Origin: CAYGVT01 sp964353355
GTDB lineage: Archaea > Thermoplasmatota > DTKX01 > GCA-020343715
DNA: 22,468 nucleotides
Reading direction: 5' to 3'
Assembly: GCA_964353355.1 (NCBI GenBank)
Contig: CAYGVT010000057.1
Coordinates: 1-22,468, forward strand
Shown piece by piece: positions 6,901 through 13,350 of the stretch. Position numbers and translations under genes: made by a program. The notes below the pieces were generated by a model. That model saw nothing but the letters and a program-made list of their open reading frames with translations, made no database searches and was not told where the DNA came from. How positions within the stretch are numbered: the first letter of the stretch is position 1; every line of letters begins with the position of its first letter.

Positions 6901-8964
6901 GCGGAACGCCAGATAGACCTCGCGCTGGCCGTCCTGGGAGCTCAGGTCCACCGTCCTGGTGCCGAAGCTGTCCGCGGTCCACTTGCCCGCGGAGGTGAAG
7001 GTCGGGTACGTGCTGCCGTTCGCGTAGAGCACCTCGGCGTACTCGTCGCCGTTGCTGTAGTCATAGTCCAGGTAGAACCGGAGCTCTAGGCCGGTCCATC
7101 CCCTCGCGTCGAAGGGCGTGGACATGTAGAGGCGCTCGGTCATGTTCGTGCCCGCGCCGCGGTTGCCATTGGCGAGCGCGAGGTGGTCCGCGCCGCCGCA
7201 GCCGCGGTAGCCCGTGCTGACGAAGGCGAAGGGGAACTGGTCGGGCCCGTCCGACGCGACCCTCCAGCCCGAGGGGGCGCTCCCGCCGTTGTCGAAGGTC
7301 TGCGAGTAGACCGTGCCCTGGTCGCCGCCCGCGCACCACGCGCTCCTGAGGCCCGAGTTCACGCGCCCGTCGGACCAGCCCCACGTGTCGGTGCCGGAGC
7401 CGGCGTCCCTGTCCTCCCGGGTCCAGTGGTCCTTCCACGCGCCCTCGAAGTCCTCGTCCCGCACGAGCTGCGTCACGTACAGGTCGGCCGTGCCCTCGAT
7501 GGTGACGCTGGCGCGCTGCCACTCGCCGTCACCGGGCGACGTGACGTTGATGTGCACGCCGCTGAAGGAGGCGTAGAGCCTGGCAGGCCCCCTGAGGGGC
7601 GCGTCGTCCGACGCGACCGTGAAGTCCGGCTTGGCCGGGGCGTAGATGTCCTGGTACCACTCGAGCGAGAACTTGGACACCGTCCCGGTCGTGGTGCCGG
7701 AGCCGAAGTAGAGGCAGTACTCGGCCAGGCCTATGTCCTCGGCGAGCGAGGTTATGTCGAAGCACATGAAGGTCGGGAACTTGGTGGCGCTGCCGGCGTC
7801 CCACCAGGGGTCGACGTCGGCGTACATGCCGGAGTCGGTCTCGACGAAGACCCAGCTCTCCTTCGAGCCCTGGACCGACTGCTCCCAGACCGCGAGGAGC
7901 GAGGGCTGGTAGTCGGCGCGGTCGTGGAACCGCATGATGGAGTAGTAGAGCTCCGCGACGGCCGCGTAGGTCATCCAGTAGTAGCCGGACGAGCCCCAGG
8001 ACTTGCCCCAGGAGTTGACGATGTGGAAGGCGCCGACGTCGTTGCCCGCCACGATGGAATCGTTGTAGCCCACGATGGTGTTGGCGTGGTTGGCGTACCC
8101 GCCCTGGTGCTCGACCGAGTTGAGCACGCCGTCCGGGCCGATGTTGCCGTAGTTGCCCGCGTTGAGCGCCAGGGGGCACACGAAGCCCTCGGCGACCCAC
8201 GCCTTGATGATGGTCGTGCTCGAGGGGGTGGCGTAGTCGATGTCCTCTGCGATGCGGTACCGCGGCGCGCTGCGCCACGCGGTCTCGTTGCCCCAGCCGT
8301 AGAGGTCGCCCGCGTTGTAGGTGTGCGAGGCCATGTCGGCGTTGCCGAGGTCCATCATGATGGCGGTGTTGTCCCACCACGAGGAGCCCTGGTCGTAGCC
8401 GCCGTTGACCTTGTTGTAGCACCACGCGGGGCTCATGAGGTGGGACTTGTTGGTGCCGGCGTTGGCGTCGGTCCAGTCGTTGTCCTTGGATTGCAGGTAG
8501 CCGTTGGTGTAGTAGGAAGTGGCCCAGGCGGCGCAGGAGCCCTGGCTGGCCTGGTTGCCGACGGTGGGGAAGATGCCCTCCTTGCTGTGGTCGACCGTCG
8601 AGGGCAGCTCGAGCCCCTGTCCGAGCGAGGCCGAGTCGTAGAGCTTGACCTCGCCCACCATGGATCCGTACTGCTCCGCGGTCGGGGGCGCCAGGCCCGT
8701 GCCGAGGCCGTCGTAGAGCACGTTGTAGTCGACGCCCTCCTGGCGGACGCCCATCGCGCCCATCATGGACTCCACGTCCGCGGACGTGGCGATGTGGGCG
8801 GTGTAGGTGAGGCCCGGGATGGCGTCGGACGCCTCGGTGAGCTCTATGGGCAGTGCGACGGTGCTGTCGTCGCCAGCCGGCCCGACGGTCGCGGCCAGGG
8901 GACCGGAGGTCCCGAGGAGGACGACGACGAGGGCCAGCGCTAGCCTCGCGGTGATGCGGCTCAT
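3943..8964 (-). CDS. Giant secreted, membrane-anchored papain-family (C1A) protease with Ig-like and PKD repeats
   Basis: The 1673-residue product has a signal peptide (1-25), a short non-canonical pro-region, and a C1A peptidase domain at about 118-345. The oxyanion Gln138 and nucleophile Cys144 lie in NQASQGSCAAWA, His293 in YANHANTIVGY and Asn317 in HIVNSWGKSWGSSGYYW, so the catalytic set is complete. Residues 500-815 look like two or three MAM/jelly-roll modules with WTGLELRFYLDYDY and AYLDDVVLTG-type strands. Five Ig-like repeats of about 98 residues, most opening LDNDxP, span 872-1371, and three PKD-like domains span 1372-1637. A single helix (1640-1661) with an RRRRRDR stop-transfer tail anchors the C-terminus. 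The protease should act outside the cell, held at the surface by a long stalk, perhaps on peptides or other surface proteins. The ATG at 8964 has a TATA box at leaderless distance and no SD. Confidence 0.93.
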   Translation of the reverse strand: MSRITARLALALVVVLLGTSGPLAATVGPAGDDSTVALPIELTEASDAIPGLTYTAHIATSADVESMMGAMGVRQEGVDYNVLYDGLGTGLAPPTAEQYGSMVGEVKLYDSASLGQGLELPSTVDHSKEGIFPTVGNQASQGSCAAWATSYYTNGYLQSKDNDWTDANAGTNKSHLMSPAWCYNKVNGGYDQGSSWWDNTAIMMDLGNADMASHTYNAGDLYGWGNETAWRSAPRYRIAEDIDYATPSSTTIIKAWVAEGFVCPLALNAGNYGNIGPDGVLNSVEHQGGYANHANTIVGYNDSIVAGNDVGAFHIVNSWGKSWGSSGYYWMTYAAVAELYYSIMRFHDRADYQPSLLAVWEQSVQGSKESWVFVETDSGMYADVDPWWDAGSATKFPTFMCFDITSLAEDIGLAEYCLYFGSGTTTGTVSKFSLEWYQDIYAPAKPDFTVASDDAPLRGPARLYASFSGVHINVTSPGDGEWQRASVTIEGTADLYVTQLVRDEDFEGAWKDHWTREDRDAGSGTDTWGWSDGRVNSGLRSAWCAGGDQGTVYSQTFDNGGSAPSGWRVASDGPDQFPFAFVSTGYRGCGGADHLALANGNRGAGTNMTERLYMSTPFDARGWTGLELRFYLDYDYSNGDEYAEVLYANGSTYPTFTSAGKWTADSFGTRTVDLSSQDGQREVYLAFRYHASADLYMAVDDVVVTGLRTEYDTDMQSNMFLPNLDLDAFDNVTLEYAYWIDSEQGVDVLGAMYRESASAAWKLLSGHSGDSGGWVEVELEVPTNATQVGFGFVSNGSIVGEGAYLDDVVLTGRHALDGIELAVDGAGYSPFAQGADWSGTWDSTVYLDGQHMLSFRALYGARDDVDSRLVRIDNTPPTISGTWCSVVTTGDRFRAGVNATDVNPVGAVVLRYRYSDLGGLGDESVENATSLGPGQWDVLLTAPAGAVTVDLRFWVEDSLGNGALTDTLNVPVLDNDAPSLGEDLTPASATTGDPFTFTSSAADNIAVALMRVEYWYGAGAERWELTADGDAIAASISVLDTLDALHYRLSAQDGAGNRVYGEERAVPVLDNDVPELWRDWTPENATTGEEVTLMVSASDNIAVGGAWVEWRFDDEGATISTLEPLGDGLYRLVLNVPWGSIEPLRYIFRANDSSGNFNATAERDVTILDNDAPWLGADLTPATASTGDAFTFSLELLDNIAIGSARVEYWYGGGGEHVPVDAAASGTAGWAATITVIDTVEPFWYVVHFTDTSGNQDFTEMRTVTVLDNDPPVIVSDSSPEWVPTGTAFTFQVEVRDNIGVGTVVVWYWFDSLPRQSQVMAGVDLTGLWNGTYKVTIVTPGDSTAELHFFFETSDLSENWARSEERIAEVRDITVPVADAGPDLVIDQHQRAPLDGTGSADNIGVASWTWTVVVAGETVTLTGPSPRLQLDDAGTYESTLAVTDPSGNVATDTVTITVLDITAPVAVTDGDREVDQGGVAVLSGEGSTDNVGVVKWAWSFEYGDAPVGLEGRSTSHTFATPGLYSITLTVTDAAGNTDTESYQLKVRDTVAPVPMSFKDREAKEGAQLELDGTASTDNVAIVNWTWRIRMEGESSFREVYGPLVEYTFDEPGTHTVTLVVRDSDGNVAESEPFTVEVPNVMLWLTIIIIIAAVVALALVAAVRRRRRDRWESA
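4852..6351 (-). repeat. Five tandem Ig-like repeats of about 98 codons in the protease stalk
   Basis: Each unit opens near (L/I)DNDxPxL, continues with a TPxxATTGDxFTF strand, then DNIAVxxxRVEYWYG, and ends near a TSGN/GAGN turn before the next LDND. Openings fall near residues 872, 973, 1069, 1168 and 1268. The copies differ enough in sequence to be old duplications, and the last differs most. They probably form a rod that holds the catalytic domain away from the membrane. Confidence 0.8.
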
Positions 8965-8983
8965 CCCGCTGGCATCCGCCAGG

Positions 8984-8992
8984 GGTATATTA
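8984..8992 (-). promoter_or_regulatory. TATA box for the giant protease gene (leaderless mRNA)
   Basis: On the minus strand ATTAATATA is centred 24-25 bases upstream of the ATG at 8964. Transcription should begin at or within a few bases of the start codon. No Shine-Dalgarno sequence is seen, consistent with a leaderless transcript. Confidence 0.6.
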
Positions 8993-9043
8993 ATGCCCTA
9001 GGTCCCGGTTCGCCACCGTGATATCTACGACCCTGCATCCAGG

Positions 9044-9058
9044 CCCCCAGCCAGGGGG
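9044..9058 (-). terminator. Possible hairpin after the polytopic membrane-protein gene
   Basis: CCCCC (9044-9048) and GGGGG (9054-9058) form a 5-bp GC stem with an AGCCA loop, starting 5 bases beyond the stop of the 9064-10125 gene. No T-run follows, so it may act in 3'-end processing rather than termination. Nothing else is seen in the 9001-9063 gap. Confidence 0.3.
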
Positions 9059-9063
9059 TCCTC

Positions 9064-10125
9064 TCACGGGATGACACTGACCGGTGCCCTGGTGCCCCTC
9101 TCCAGCCTCCAGAGGAGCAGCACGCCGCCGACGCCGACCGCCCACATCAGCCCGAGGGGACCGGCGACGCCGGTCGCGACGTCGAGGAAGAGGAGGAAGC
9201 TCAGCGCGCCCGCAGCGAGGGCCAGGCGGTGGCGGTCGCCCCACGCGGCCCCCCCGCCGGACATCCAGACGAGGAGAAGGCCGATCGCGGAGGAGTGGGC
9301 GGCCATGATGGCCATGACCACCGCCGAGTGCAATCCTGTGCTGGACGAGCCCCAGAAGCCCAGGAAGAGCCCCCAGGACCAGGCCACGCCGAGCGCGGCG
9401 AACCAGACGGGCGCGGGCACCTCGCGCCTGGCCGGGAGGGGGAGCCTCGCGGGCAGGCGCCAGGCGAGCACGACCAGGAGCGCGGTGAGCGCGACCACGA
9501 ACAGGAACTGGGCCGCCGGGGGCGGGAATGGCTGGAAGCCCACGATGCCGATGGCCACGACCCCCGTGAACCATGCCAGGACCCATCTCATCCCCTTCCC
9601 GGTCAGCCATGGCTCGTGGCGACGCTCGGGGAACAGCAGGTGGACGAGCAGTATGGCCAGGTAGATGGAGAACACCGCGTGGAAGAGCGTGAGCATCTCC
9701 GCCCAGACCCAGTTCATGCCGCCCCACCTGCCGTACCAGGCCATGTCGCCGAGGTCCATCCACTCGGCGCTGATCCACGACTTGACCATCACGCCCTCCT
9801 CGAGCACGCCGTAGGCCAGGCCGAGCGCGACGAGCGAGGGCCAGCCCTTGCCCCACCGGACCATGGCCTCGCGCACGAGAAGCGCGCCGCAGCCGTAGAG
9901 GCCGGGCAGCATGAACAGGGAGACGGGGTTGAGGAACTCAATGGGGGGCGAGGAGCCGGACATGAGCTCTCCGATGACCGGGGACATCAGGAGCAGCGCG
10001 AGCACCGGCGAGGCCCACCACCTGCTGGGTCTCGCAGGGGCGCCCGGAGCGGATGCCGGTCGGGTCGCCTCTGGGGGTGGGGGCGGGGCCAGCGTGGACG
10101 TCATGCCCGCGTCGATGGAGGGCAT
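9064..10125 (-). CDS. Polytopic membrane protein of an uncharacterised family
   Basis: The 353-residue product begins with a proline/alanine-rich cytoplasmic-type N-terminus (residues 12-35), followed by about nine hydrophobic helices from residue 39 to 339. Conserved-looking features are PVIGELMSGSSPP, GLAYGVLEEGVMVKSW with adjacent Glu109-Glu110 in a helix, and WMDLGDMAWYGRWGG. Similar arrangements (an EEG helix followed by VKSW and WMDLG) occur in uncharacterised membrane proteins of archaea and Chloroflexi, as far as I recall; I know no function. The EE pair recalls CPBP-type intramembrane proteases, but no matching downstream Arg/His motifs are clear. The ATG at 10125 is chosen because GGTGAT (10129-10134) precedes it and overlaps the stop of the 35-residue upstream gene. 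An extension to 10203 would run inside that gene and looks non-coding. Confidence 0.85.
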   Translation of the reverse strand: MPSIDAGMTSTLAPPPPPEATRPASAPGAPARPSRWWASPVLALLLMSPVIGELMSGSSPPIEFLNPVSLFMLPGLYGCGALLVREAMVRWGKGWPSLVALGLAYGVLEEGVMVKSWISAEWMDLGDMAWYGRWGGMNWVWAEMLTLFHAVFSIYLAILLVHLLFPERRHEPWLTGKGMRWVLAWFTGVVAIGIVGFQPFPPPAAQFLFVVALTALLVVLAWRLPARLPLPARREVPAPVWFAALGVAWSWGLFLGFWGSSSTGLHSAVVMAIMAAHSSAIGLLLVWMSGGGAAWGDRHRLALAAGALSFLLFLDVATGVAGPLGLMWAVGVGGVLLLWRLERGTRAPVSVIP

Positions 10126-10129
10126 GGCA

Positions 10130-10237
10130 TCACCACATGTCCCTGACGACGTACATGCCAGTGTGCTCGAAGCTCTCGTCGAGCACCTTGACGTACTCGC
10201 CATCGACCGAGAGCGCGTACCTCATCCTCTTGGGCAT
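10130..10237 (-). CDS. 35-residue protein translationally coupled to the membrane protein
   Basis: The product reads MPKRMRYALSVDGEYV, then KVLDESFEHTGMYVVRDMW. It is basic at the N-terminus, with an amphipathic strand pattern, no cysteine and no membrane helix. Evidence that it is real: a full GGAGGTG Shine-Dalgarno site (10244-10250) lies 6 bases before the ATG, one of the best in the window. Its TGA stop also overlaps the GGTGAT ribosome site of the next gene, 4 bases before that start. This is the layout of a translationally coupled operon. The same frame extends upstream to 10345, but that extension ignores the strong SD. Function is unknown; a partner or regulator of the membrane protein is plausible. 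Confidence 0.7.
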   Translation of the reverse strand: MPKRMRYALSVDGEYVKVLDESFEHTGMYVVRDMW

Positions 10238-10243
10238 ACGGGC

Positions 10244-10250
10244 CACCTCC
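10244..10250 (-). promoter_or_regulatory. Strong Shine-Dalgarno site fixing the start of the 35-residue gene
   Basis: GGAGGTG on the minus strand matches the archaeal 16S rRNA 3' end over seven bases and lies 6 bases before ATG 10237. It separates the real small gene from its longer open frame. No clear TATA box is seen close upstream. The nearest AT-rich element is the one at 10383-10391, which would imply a leader of over 100 bases. Confidence 0.65.
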
Positions 10251-10382
10251 TTGGGGCGACGTCCCCCTTTGTGGCCGGGACTAGATGAAACCCATTGGAC
10301 AGGCGCCGAAGATTTGGCCATCGCTCGAACGACCGCGGTCCGCAAGGCACCCTCTGGCGCCTAGTTCGAATTCCACTCCAAG

Positions 10383-10391
10383 CTTTATATA
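10383..10391 (+). promoter_or_regulatory. TATA box for the cadherin-like/PKD surface protein
   Basis: CTTTATATA is the best TATA match in the divergent gap 10238-10407. A start about 26 bases downstream falls near 10413, between the two candidate start codons (ATG 10408, GTG 10435). The element also reads as TATATAAAG on the other strand and could serve the divergent small-protein operon, which otherwise lacks an evident promoter. Confidence 0.55.
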
Positions 10392-10407
10392 TCCTCCCGG
10401 CACCCAG

Positions 10408-12264
10408 ATGATCAAATGCCCCCCACGGGGGCCGGTGGGGTCTATAGCCCGCAGGTCTTCCACGCTGCCCGGCATCGCCGTCCTCCTCACGCTGGCGGCC
10501 CTCGCCAACATAGCCATGGCTGAGGGTGCCGACCAGCCGCCCTTTTGGGACGCGGTCCCGACGTTCGCGGCCGTCGAGGACGTGCCCGTGACTGTGGACC
10601 TCCGCCCCTATGTCGGCGACCCCGACACGCCCGTGGACGAGCTCACCCTCGAGTGCGAGACGCCAGGGACGAATGTATCGGGCTTCAACGTCACCACTGT
10701 CTTCCACGTCGGGGGCGAAGGGAGCCTCATCGTCGTCCTCAGGGACCACGACAACTCCTCATCTGCAAAGGTCGTGTTCAATGTCGAGGACGTCAACGAC
10801 GCGCCCAGGATGAAGGTGGTGCAGCTGCCGGATGGTATGGTCGACGAGGTCTACAGCTTCATCCTCAGGGCCACGGACGAGGATGATGCCCCCGATGAGC
10901 TTGTGTTCTCCGACGACACGCCGCTTTTCGGGATCGGGCGCAATGGCAGCATCGCCTTCCGTCCTGACAGCGCGGATCTGGGCTACCATACCTTCTGTGT
11001 CACCGTCACGGACCCGCATGGCGCGAGCGACACCAAGGAGCTCGCCCTGTTCATTGCTGGGGACTGCCCGGCCCCTTACATCCCGTGCATCGGTCCTTTT
11101 CGGGCCTATGTTGGTCAGCCGTTCGTCCTGGACCTCGATGAGCCCGAGCCACCCCAGCTCATCCCGCCGGAGTTCTGGCCCAACTACACATGGTCCATCG
11201 ACTCCGATAAGTTCACCATCAACCAGACCGAGGGGCTCTTCGTGTGGGACAGCCCCCGGGGTCCGGACGTCGGCGACAATTACTTCAAGATAACCCTCCA
11301 GGAAGAGTACGGCAGGTACTGGGAGCAGGAGATCAAGGTCACGGTCTATGACCTTGTCCCGCCCGTCGCGGAGGCGGGTCCCGATATCACCGTCGGGCAG
11401 CGGGAGCCGTTTACCCTGGACGCGCGCGGCTCGTCAGACGACGGCGGCCTGGTCAGGTGGAGCTTCTCCTATCTCCATGGAGGCAAGATGAGGGTTCTCG
11501 AGGGGGAGACGGTCGTGCTCGCGCTCGAGGACGCGGGGGCTTACCGGTTCATGCTGCAGGTCGAGGACCACGGCGGGAACCTCGCGAACGACACCGTGCT
11601 GGTGCAAGTGCTGGAAACGGAGGCTCCCATCGCCTCGGCGACGTGCGGGGTGCCCGTCGGCATGTACGAACCCTCCGTTCTGGACGGTTCGGGATCGAAG
11701 GACAACGTGGGCATCGTGACGCACAGGTGGGCGTTCGATGAGGGCGGCTCGATGGAGGAGCTCTACGGCGCCGTCGTCGAGGTGAGGTTCGTCGAAGCGG
11801 GCACCCACCACGTCCGCCTCGAGGTCGTCGACGCCGCTGGGCTCGCATCGACGACCATGCTCGCGGTCGTCGTGCTGGACAACGCGCTCCCCAGGGCCGA
11901 CGCAGGCCGTAACATCGTGACGCGCCCATTGTACCTCACCGGCCTCGACGCGGGTGCGAGCACGGACAACGTCGGCATCGTGAGCTACCGGTGGGACGTG
12001 AGCGGTCCCGATGGGCCGTTCCACCTCGATGGGGTATGGGTCGCCTTGACCCTCGAGAGGCCAGGAACCTACTACGTCCGGCTGACCGTCGCGGACGCCG
12101 CGGGGAACGAGGCCGTCGACGAGAAGATCGTGGAGGTCGCCGAGAAGGACCCGGAGGATGAGCGGACCTCCCTGGTCCCCATCCAGGAGACCATCGCACC
12201 GGTCCTCCTGGTCGCGGTGCTGGCGGCCATCGTCCTGCTGCGACGATGGGCATCCCATCGATGA
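10408..12264 (+). CDS. Surface protein with cadherin-like and three PKD domains, C-terminal anchor
   Basis: The 618-residue product has a signal peptide (hydrophobic core PGIAVLLTLAALANIAMA, ending near residue 38). A cadherin-like/tandem-Ig region at 45-220 includes a VVFNVEDVNDAPRM junction, followed by an Ig-like segment at 225-315. Three PKD-type domains start near 318 (VAEAGPDITVG), 407 (GSGSKDNVGIVTHRWAF) and 495 (RADAGRNIV). One membrane helix lies at 596-611 with an RRWASHR tail. Several N-x-S/T sequons (Asn89, 94, 116, 179, 259, 272, 394) suggest N-glycosylation outside the cell. No catalytic domain is seen, so adhesion or an S-layer-associated role is inference. The PKD modules resemble those of the giant protease and may have spread by duplication. 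The start is uncertain between ATG 10408 and GTG 10435; the latter fits the TATA distance better and trims nine residues. Confidence 0.87.
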   Translation: MIKCPPRGPVGSIARRSSTLPGIAVLLTLAALANIAMAEGADQPPFWDAVPTFAAVEDVPVTVDLRPYVGDPDTPVDELTLECETPGTNVSGFNVTTVFHVGGEGSLIVVLRDHDNSSSAKVVFNVEDVNDAPRMKVVQLPDGMVDEVYSFILRATDEDDAPDELVFSDDTPLFGIGRNGSIAFRPDSADLGYHTFCVTVTDPHGASDTKELALFIAGDCPAPYIPCIGPFRAYVGQPFVLDLDEPEPPQLIPPEFWPNYTWSIDSDKFTINQTEGLFVWDSPRGPDVGDNYFKITLQEEYGRYWEQEIKVTVYDLVPPVAEAGPDITVGQREPFTLDARGSSDDGGLVRWSFSYLHGGKMRVLEGETVVLALEDAGAYRFMLQVEDHGGNLANDTVLVQVLETEAPIASATCGVPVGMYEPSVLDGSGSKDNVGIVTHRWAFDEGGSMEELYGAVVEVRFVEAGTHHVRLEVVDAAGLASTTMLAVVVLDNALPRADAGRNIVTRPLYLTGLDAGASTDNVGIVSYRWDVSGPDGPFHLDGVWVALTLERPGTYYVRLTVADAAGNEAVDEKIVEVAEKDPEDERTSLVPIQETIAPVLLVAVLAAIVLLRRWASHR

Positions 12265-12383
12265 AGTGACCTACACGATCGAGCCCTGCATCCCATCCGT
12301 TGGATGTCTCCGCCATGAGAGTGTAGCAAGCGCCCATTCATCCATGTCAGGGCATCCAATCCGAAAGGTATTCATAACAAACA

Positions 12384-12409
12384 ATCATAATCTATCATAA
12401 GATATCATA
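12384..12409 (+). promoter_or_regulatory. Three direct ATCATA repeats, exactly 10 bp apart, before the DUF2683 gene
   Basis: ATCATA occurs at 12384-12389, 12394-12399 and 12404-12409. The full units are AATCATAATC, TATCATAAGA and TATCATAGGT. A partial copy, TTCATAAC, lies at 12371-12378. The period is about one helical turn, so all copies face the same side of the DNA, as expected for an operator bound cooperatively by ribbon-helix-helix dimers. The array ends inside the SD of the DUF2683 gene, so binding would block its own transcription. The likely TATA box overlaps or lies just upstream (GTATTCATAA). Confidence 0.55.
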
Positions 12410-12419
12410 GGTGATGCCC

Positions 12420-12662
12420 ATGGTGTCCGCACAGATCGAGCTCACGGACCACGAGAGCTCCGTGGTCAACGTGGTCAAGGCGAAGTACGGTTTCAGGAAC
12501 AGGAACGATGCCGTCCGCTACATCATCCATCAGTTCGAGGCGGAGTTCCTCGAGCCGGAGCTCCGCCCCGAGTTCGTCAATCGCATGGAGCACCACGCGA
12601 GGGAGCCGACCATCCGGGTCAAGGACCTCAAAGGCCACTACGGGCTGGGAAAAGATGGATAA
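12420..12662 (+). CDS. DUF2683-like small protein with a ribbon-helix-helix fold (antitoxin or regulator type)
   Basis: The 80-residue product begins MVSAQIELTDHESSVVNVV and continues KAKYGFRNRNDAVRYIIHQF, then EAEFLEPELRPEFVNRM. A short beta strand (AQIELTD) followed by two helices around NRNDAVRYII is the CopG/RHH pattern. VVKAKYGF plus LEPELRPEFV resembles the DUF2683 family of methanogens and relatives. Such proteins often sit beside RelE/ParE toxins. Here no toxin follows; the next gene encodes a JAMM protease whose ATG lies before this gene's stop. The start at 12420 is chosen from GGTGAT at 12410-12415, 4 bases upstream; ATG 12414 and GTG 12411 are also in frame. Autoregulation through the three phased repeats is likely. 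Confidence 0.75.
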   Translation: MVSAQIELTDHESSVVNVVKAKYGFRNRNDAVRYIIHQFEAEFLEPELRPEFVNRMEHHAREPTIRVKDLKGHYGLGKDG

Positions 12663-13350
12663 CCTCACCCTCTGGTGGATCACGACCGCCACTCCGTCAA
12701 CCCCAAATCCCGGCACCCCCATCCACATCACTATGCCCGAGCCGCCCGTCGCGCTGGAACCCACCGCCTTCTCGAGCATGCTCATGTCCGCCATCGAGGT
12801 GCACAGCCGCGAGTCGCTGGGCTTCCTCATAGGCGCCCGGGGCAAGCACTTCATCGACGGCCACATGGTCGAGTGCCTCTCGGTCGGGACCGCCTACCCG
12901 CTGCAGAGCGCGGACCGCCGCCGCACCAACGTGGGCTTCGGCAGCCTCACCGCCCGTCGCAGGGTCGAGACGACCGTCAGGGCAGTGGGGTTCGACATCG
13001 TCGGCGGCTTCCACTCGCACACGGACGGCTCCGACAACCTCTCGGCCGAGGACGAGGAGGCCATCCTGGGGGACCTGGACGAGTTCTACTCGAAGCTCGG
13101 CATGGGGGAGTGGCTCGAGGTCGTGGTGGGGGTAAAGCGCATCAAGCGCCCCCGCGCGGCCACCAAGCTCGCGCGCCTGTTCAAGCTCGGGAAGGCACCC
13201 GAGCCCGGGTTCTACCCGTGGAACGTGCAGCCCCAGGTCGTGGGCGACCTGGTCGCGGCCAAGGACCTCATCTACAGGGTGCGGATGGCGGGATACCTGC
13301 TCGAGGGGGAGGACGTCCGCGAGGTCCGGCTCTGCTACTCGAGGTACTGA
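12655..13350 (+). CDS. JAMM/MPN+ (Mov34) zinc metalloprotease
   Basis: JAMM enzymes cleave isopeptide or peptide bonds with zinc; archaeal members include desampylases that act on ubiquitin-like SAMP conjugates. Motif residues are complete: Glu53 in ESLGFLIG, His120 and His122 in GGFHSHTDGSDN, then Ser130 and Asp133 (HxH-x7-S-x2-D). The usual Pro after HxH is Thr. The ATG at 12655 overlaps the DUF2683 stop by 8 bases and would couple the two genes. The first 26 residues (Thr/Pro-rich) look poorly conserved, and ATG 12733 (MPEPPVALEP) is a serious alternative. The C-terminal part (residues 160-231) carries a basic KRIKRPRAATK stretch and no recognised domain. The stop abuts the stop of the convergent propeller gene with no spacer. 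No ubiquitin-like or E1-like gene is nearby. Confidence 0.86.
   Translation: MDNLTLWWITTATPSTPNPGTPIHITMPEPPVALEPTAFSSMLMSAIEVHSRESLGFLIGARGKHFIDGHMVECLSVGTAYPLQSADRRRTNVGFGSLTARRRVETTVRAVGFDIVGGFHSHTDGSDNLSAEDEEAILGDLDEFYSKLGMGEWLEVVVGVKRIKRPRAATKLARLFKLGKAPEPGFYPWNVQPQVVGDLVAAKDLIYRVRMAGYLLEGEDVREVRLCYSRY

Noticed and set aside
10238..10345. 36-codon upstream extension of the 35-residue gene
   Set aside because: The GGAGGTG site lies inside it and points to the internal ATG; the extension has no SD of its own.
12384..12409. Start of a CRISPR array or replication iterons
   Set aside because: Units are only 10 bp with no spacers, and no cas or replication initiator gene is near; an operator fits better.
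12655..13350. RelE/ParE-type toxin as partner of the DUF2683-like gene
   Set aside because: The second gene has clear JAMM motifs and none of the toxin fold.
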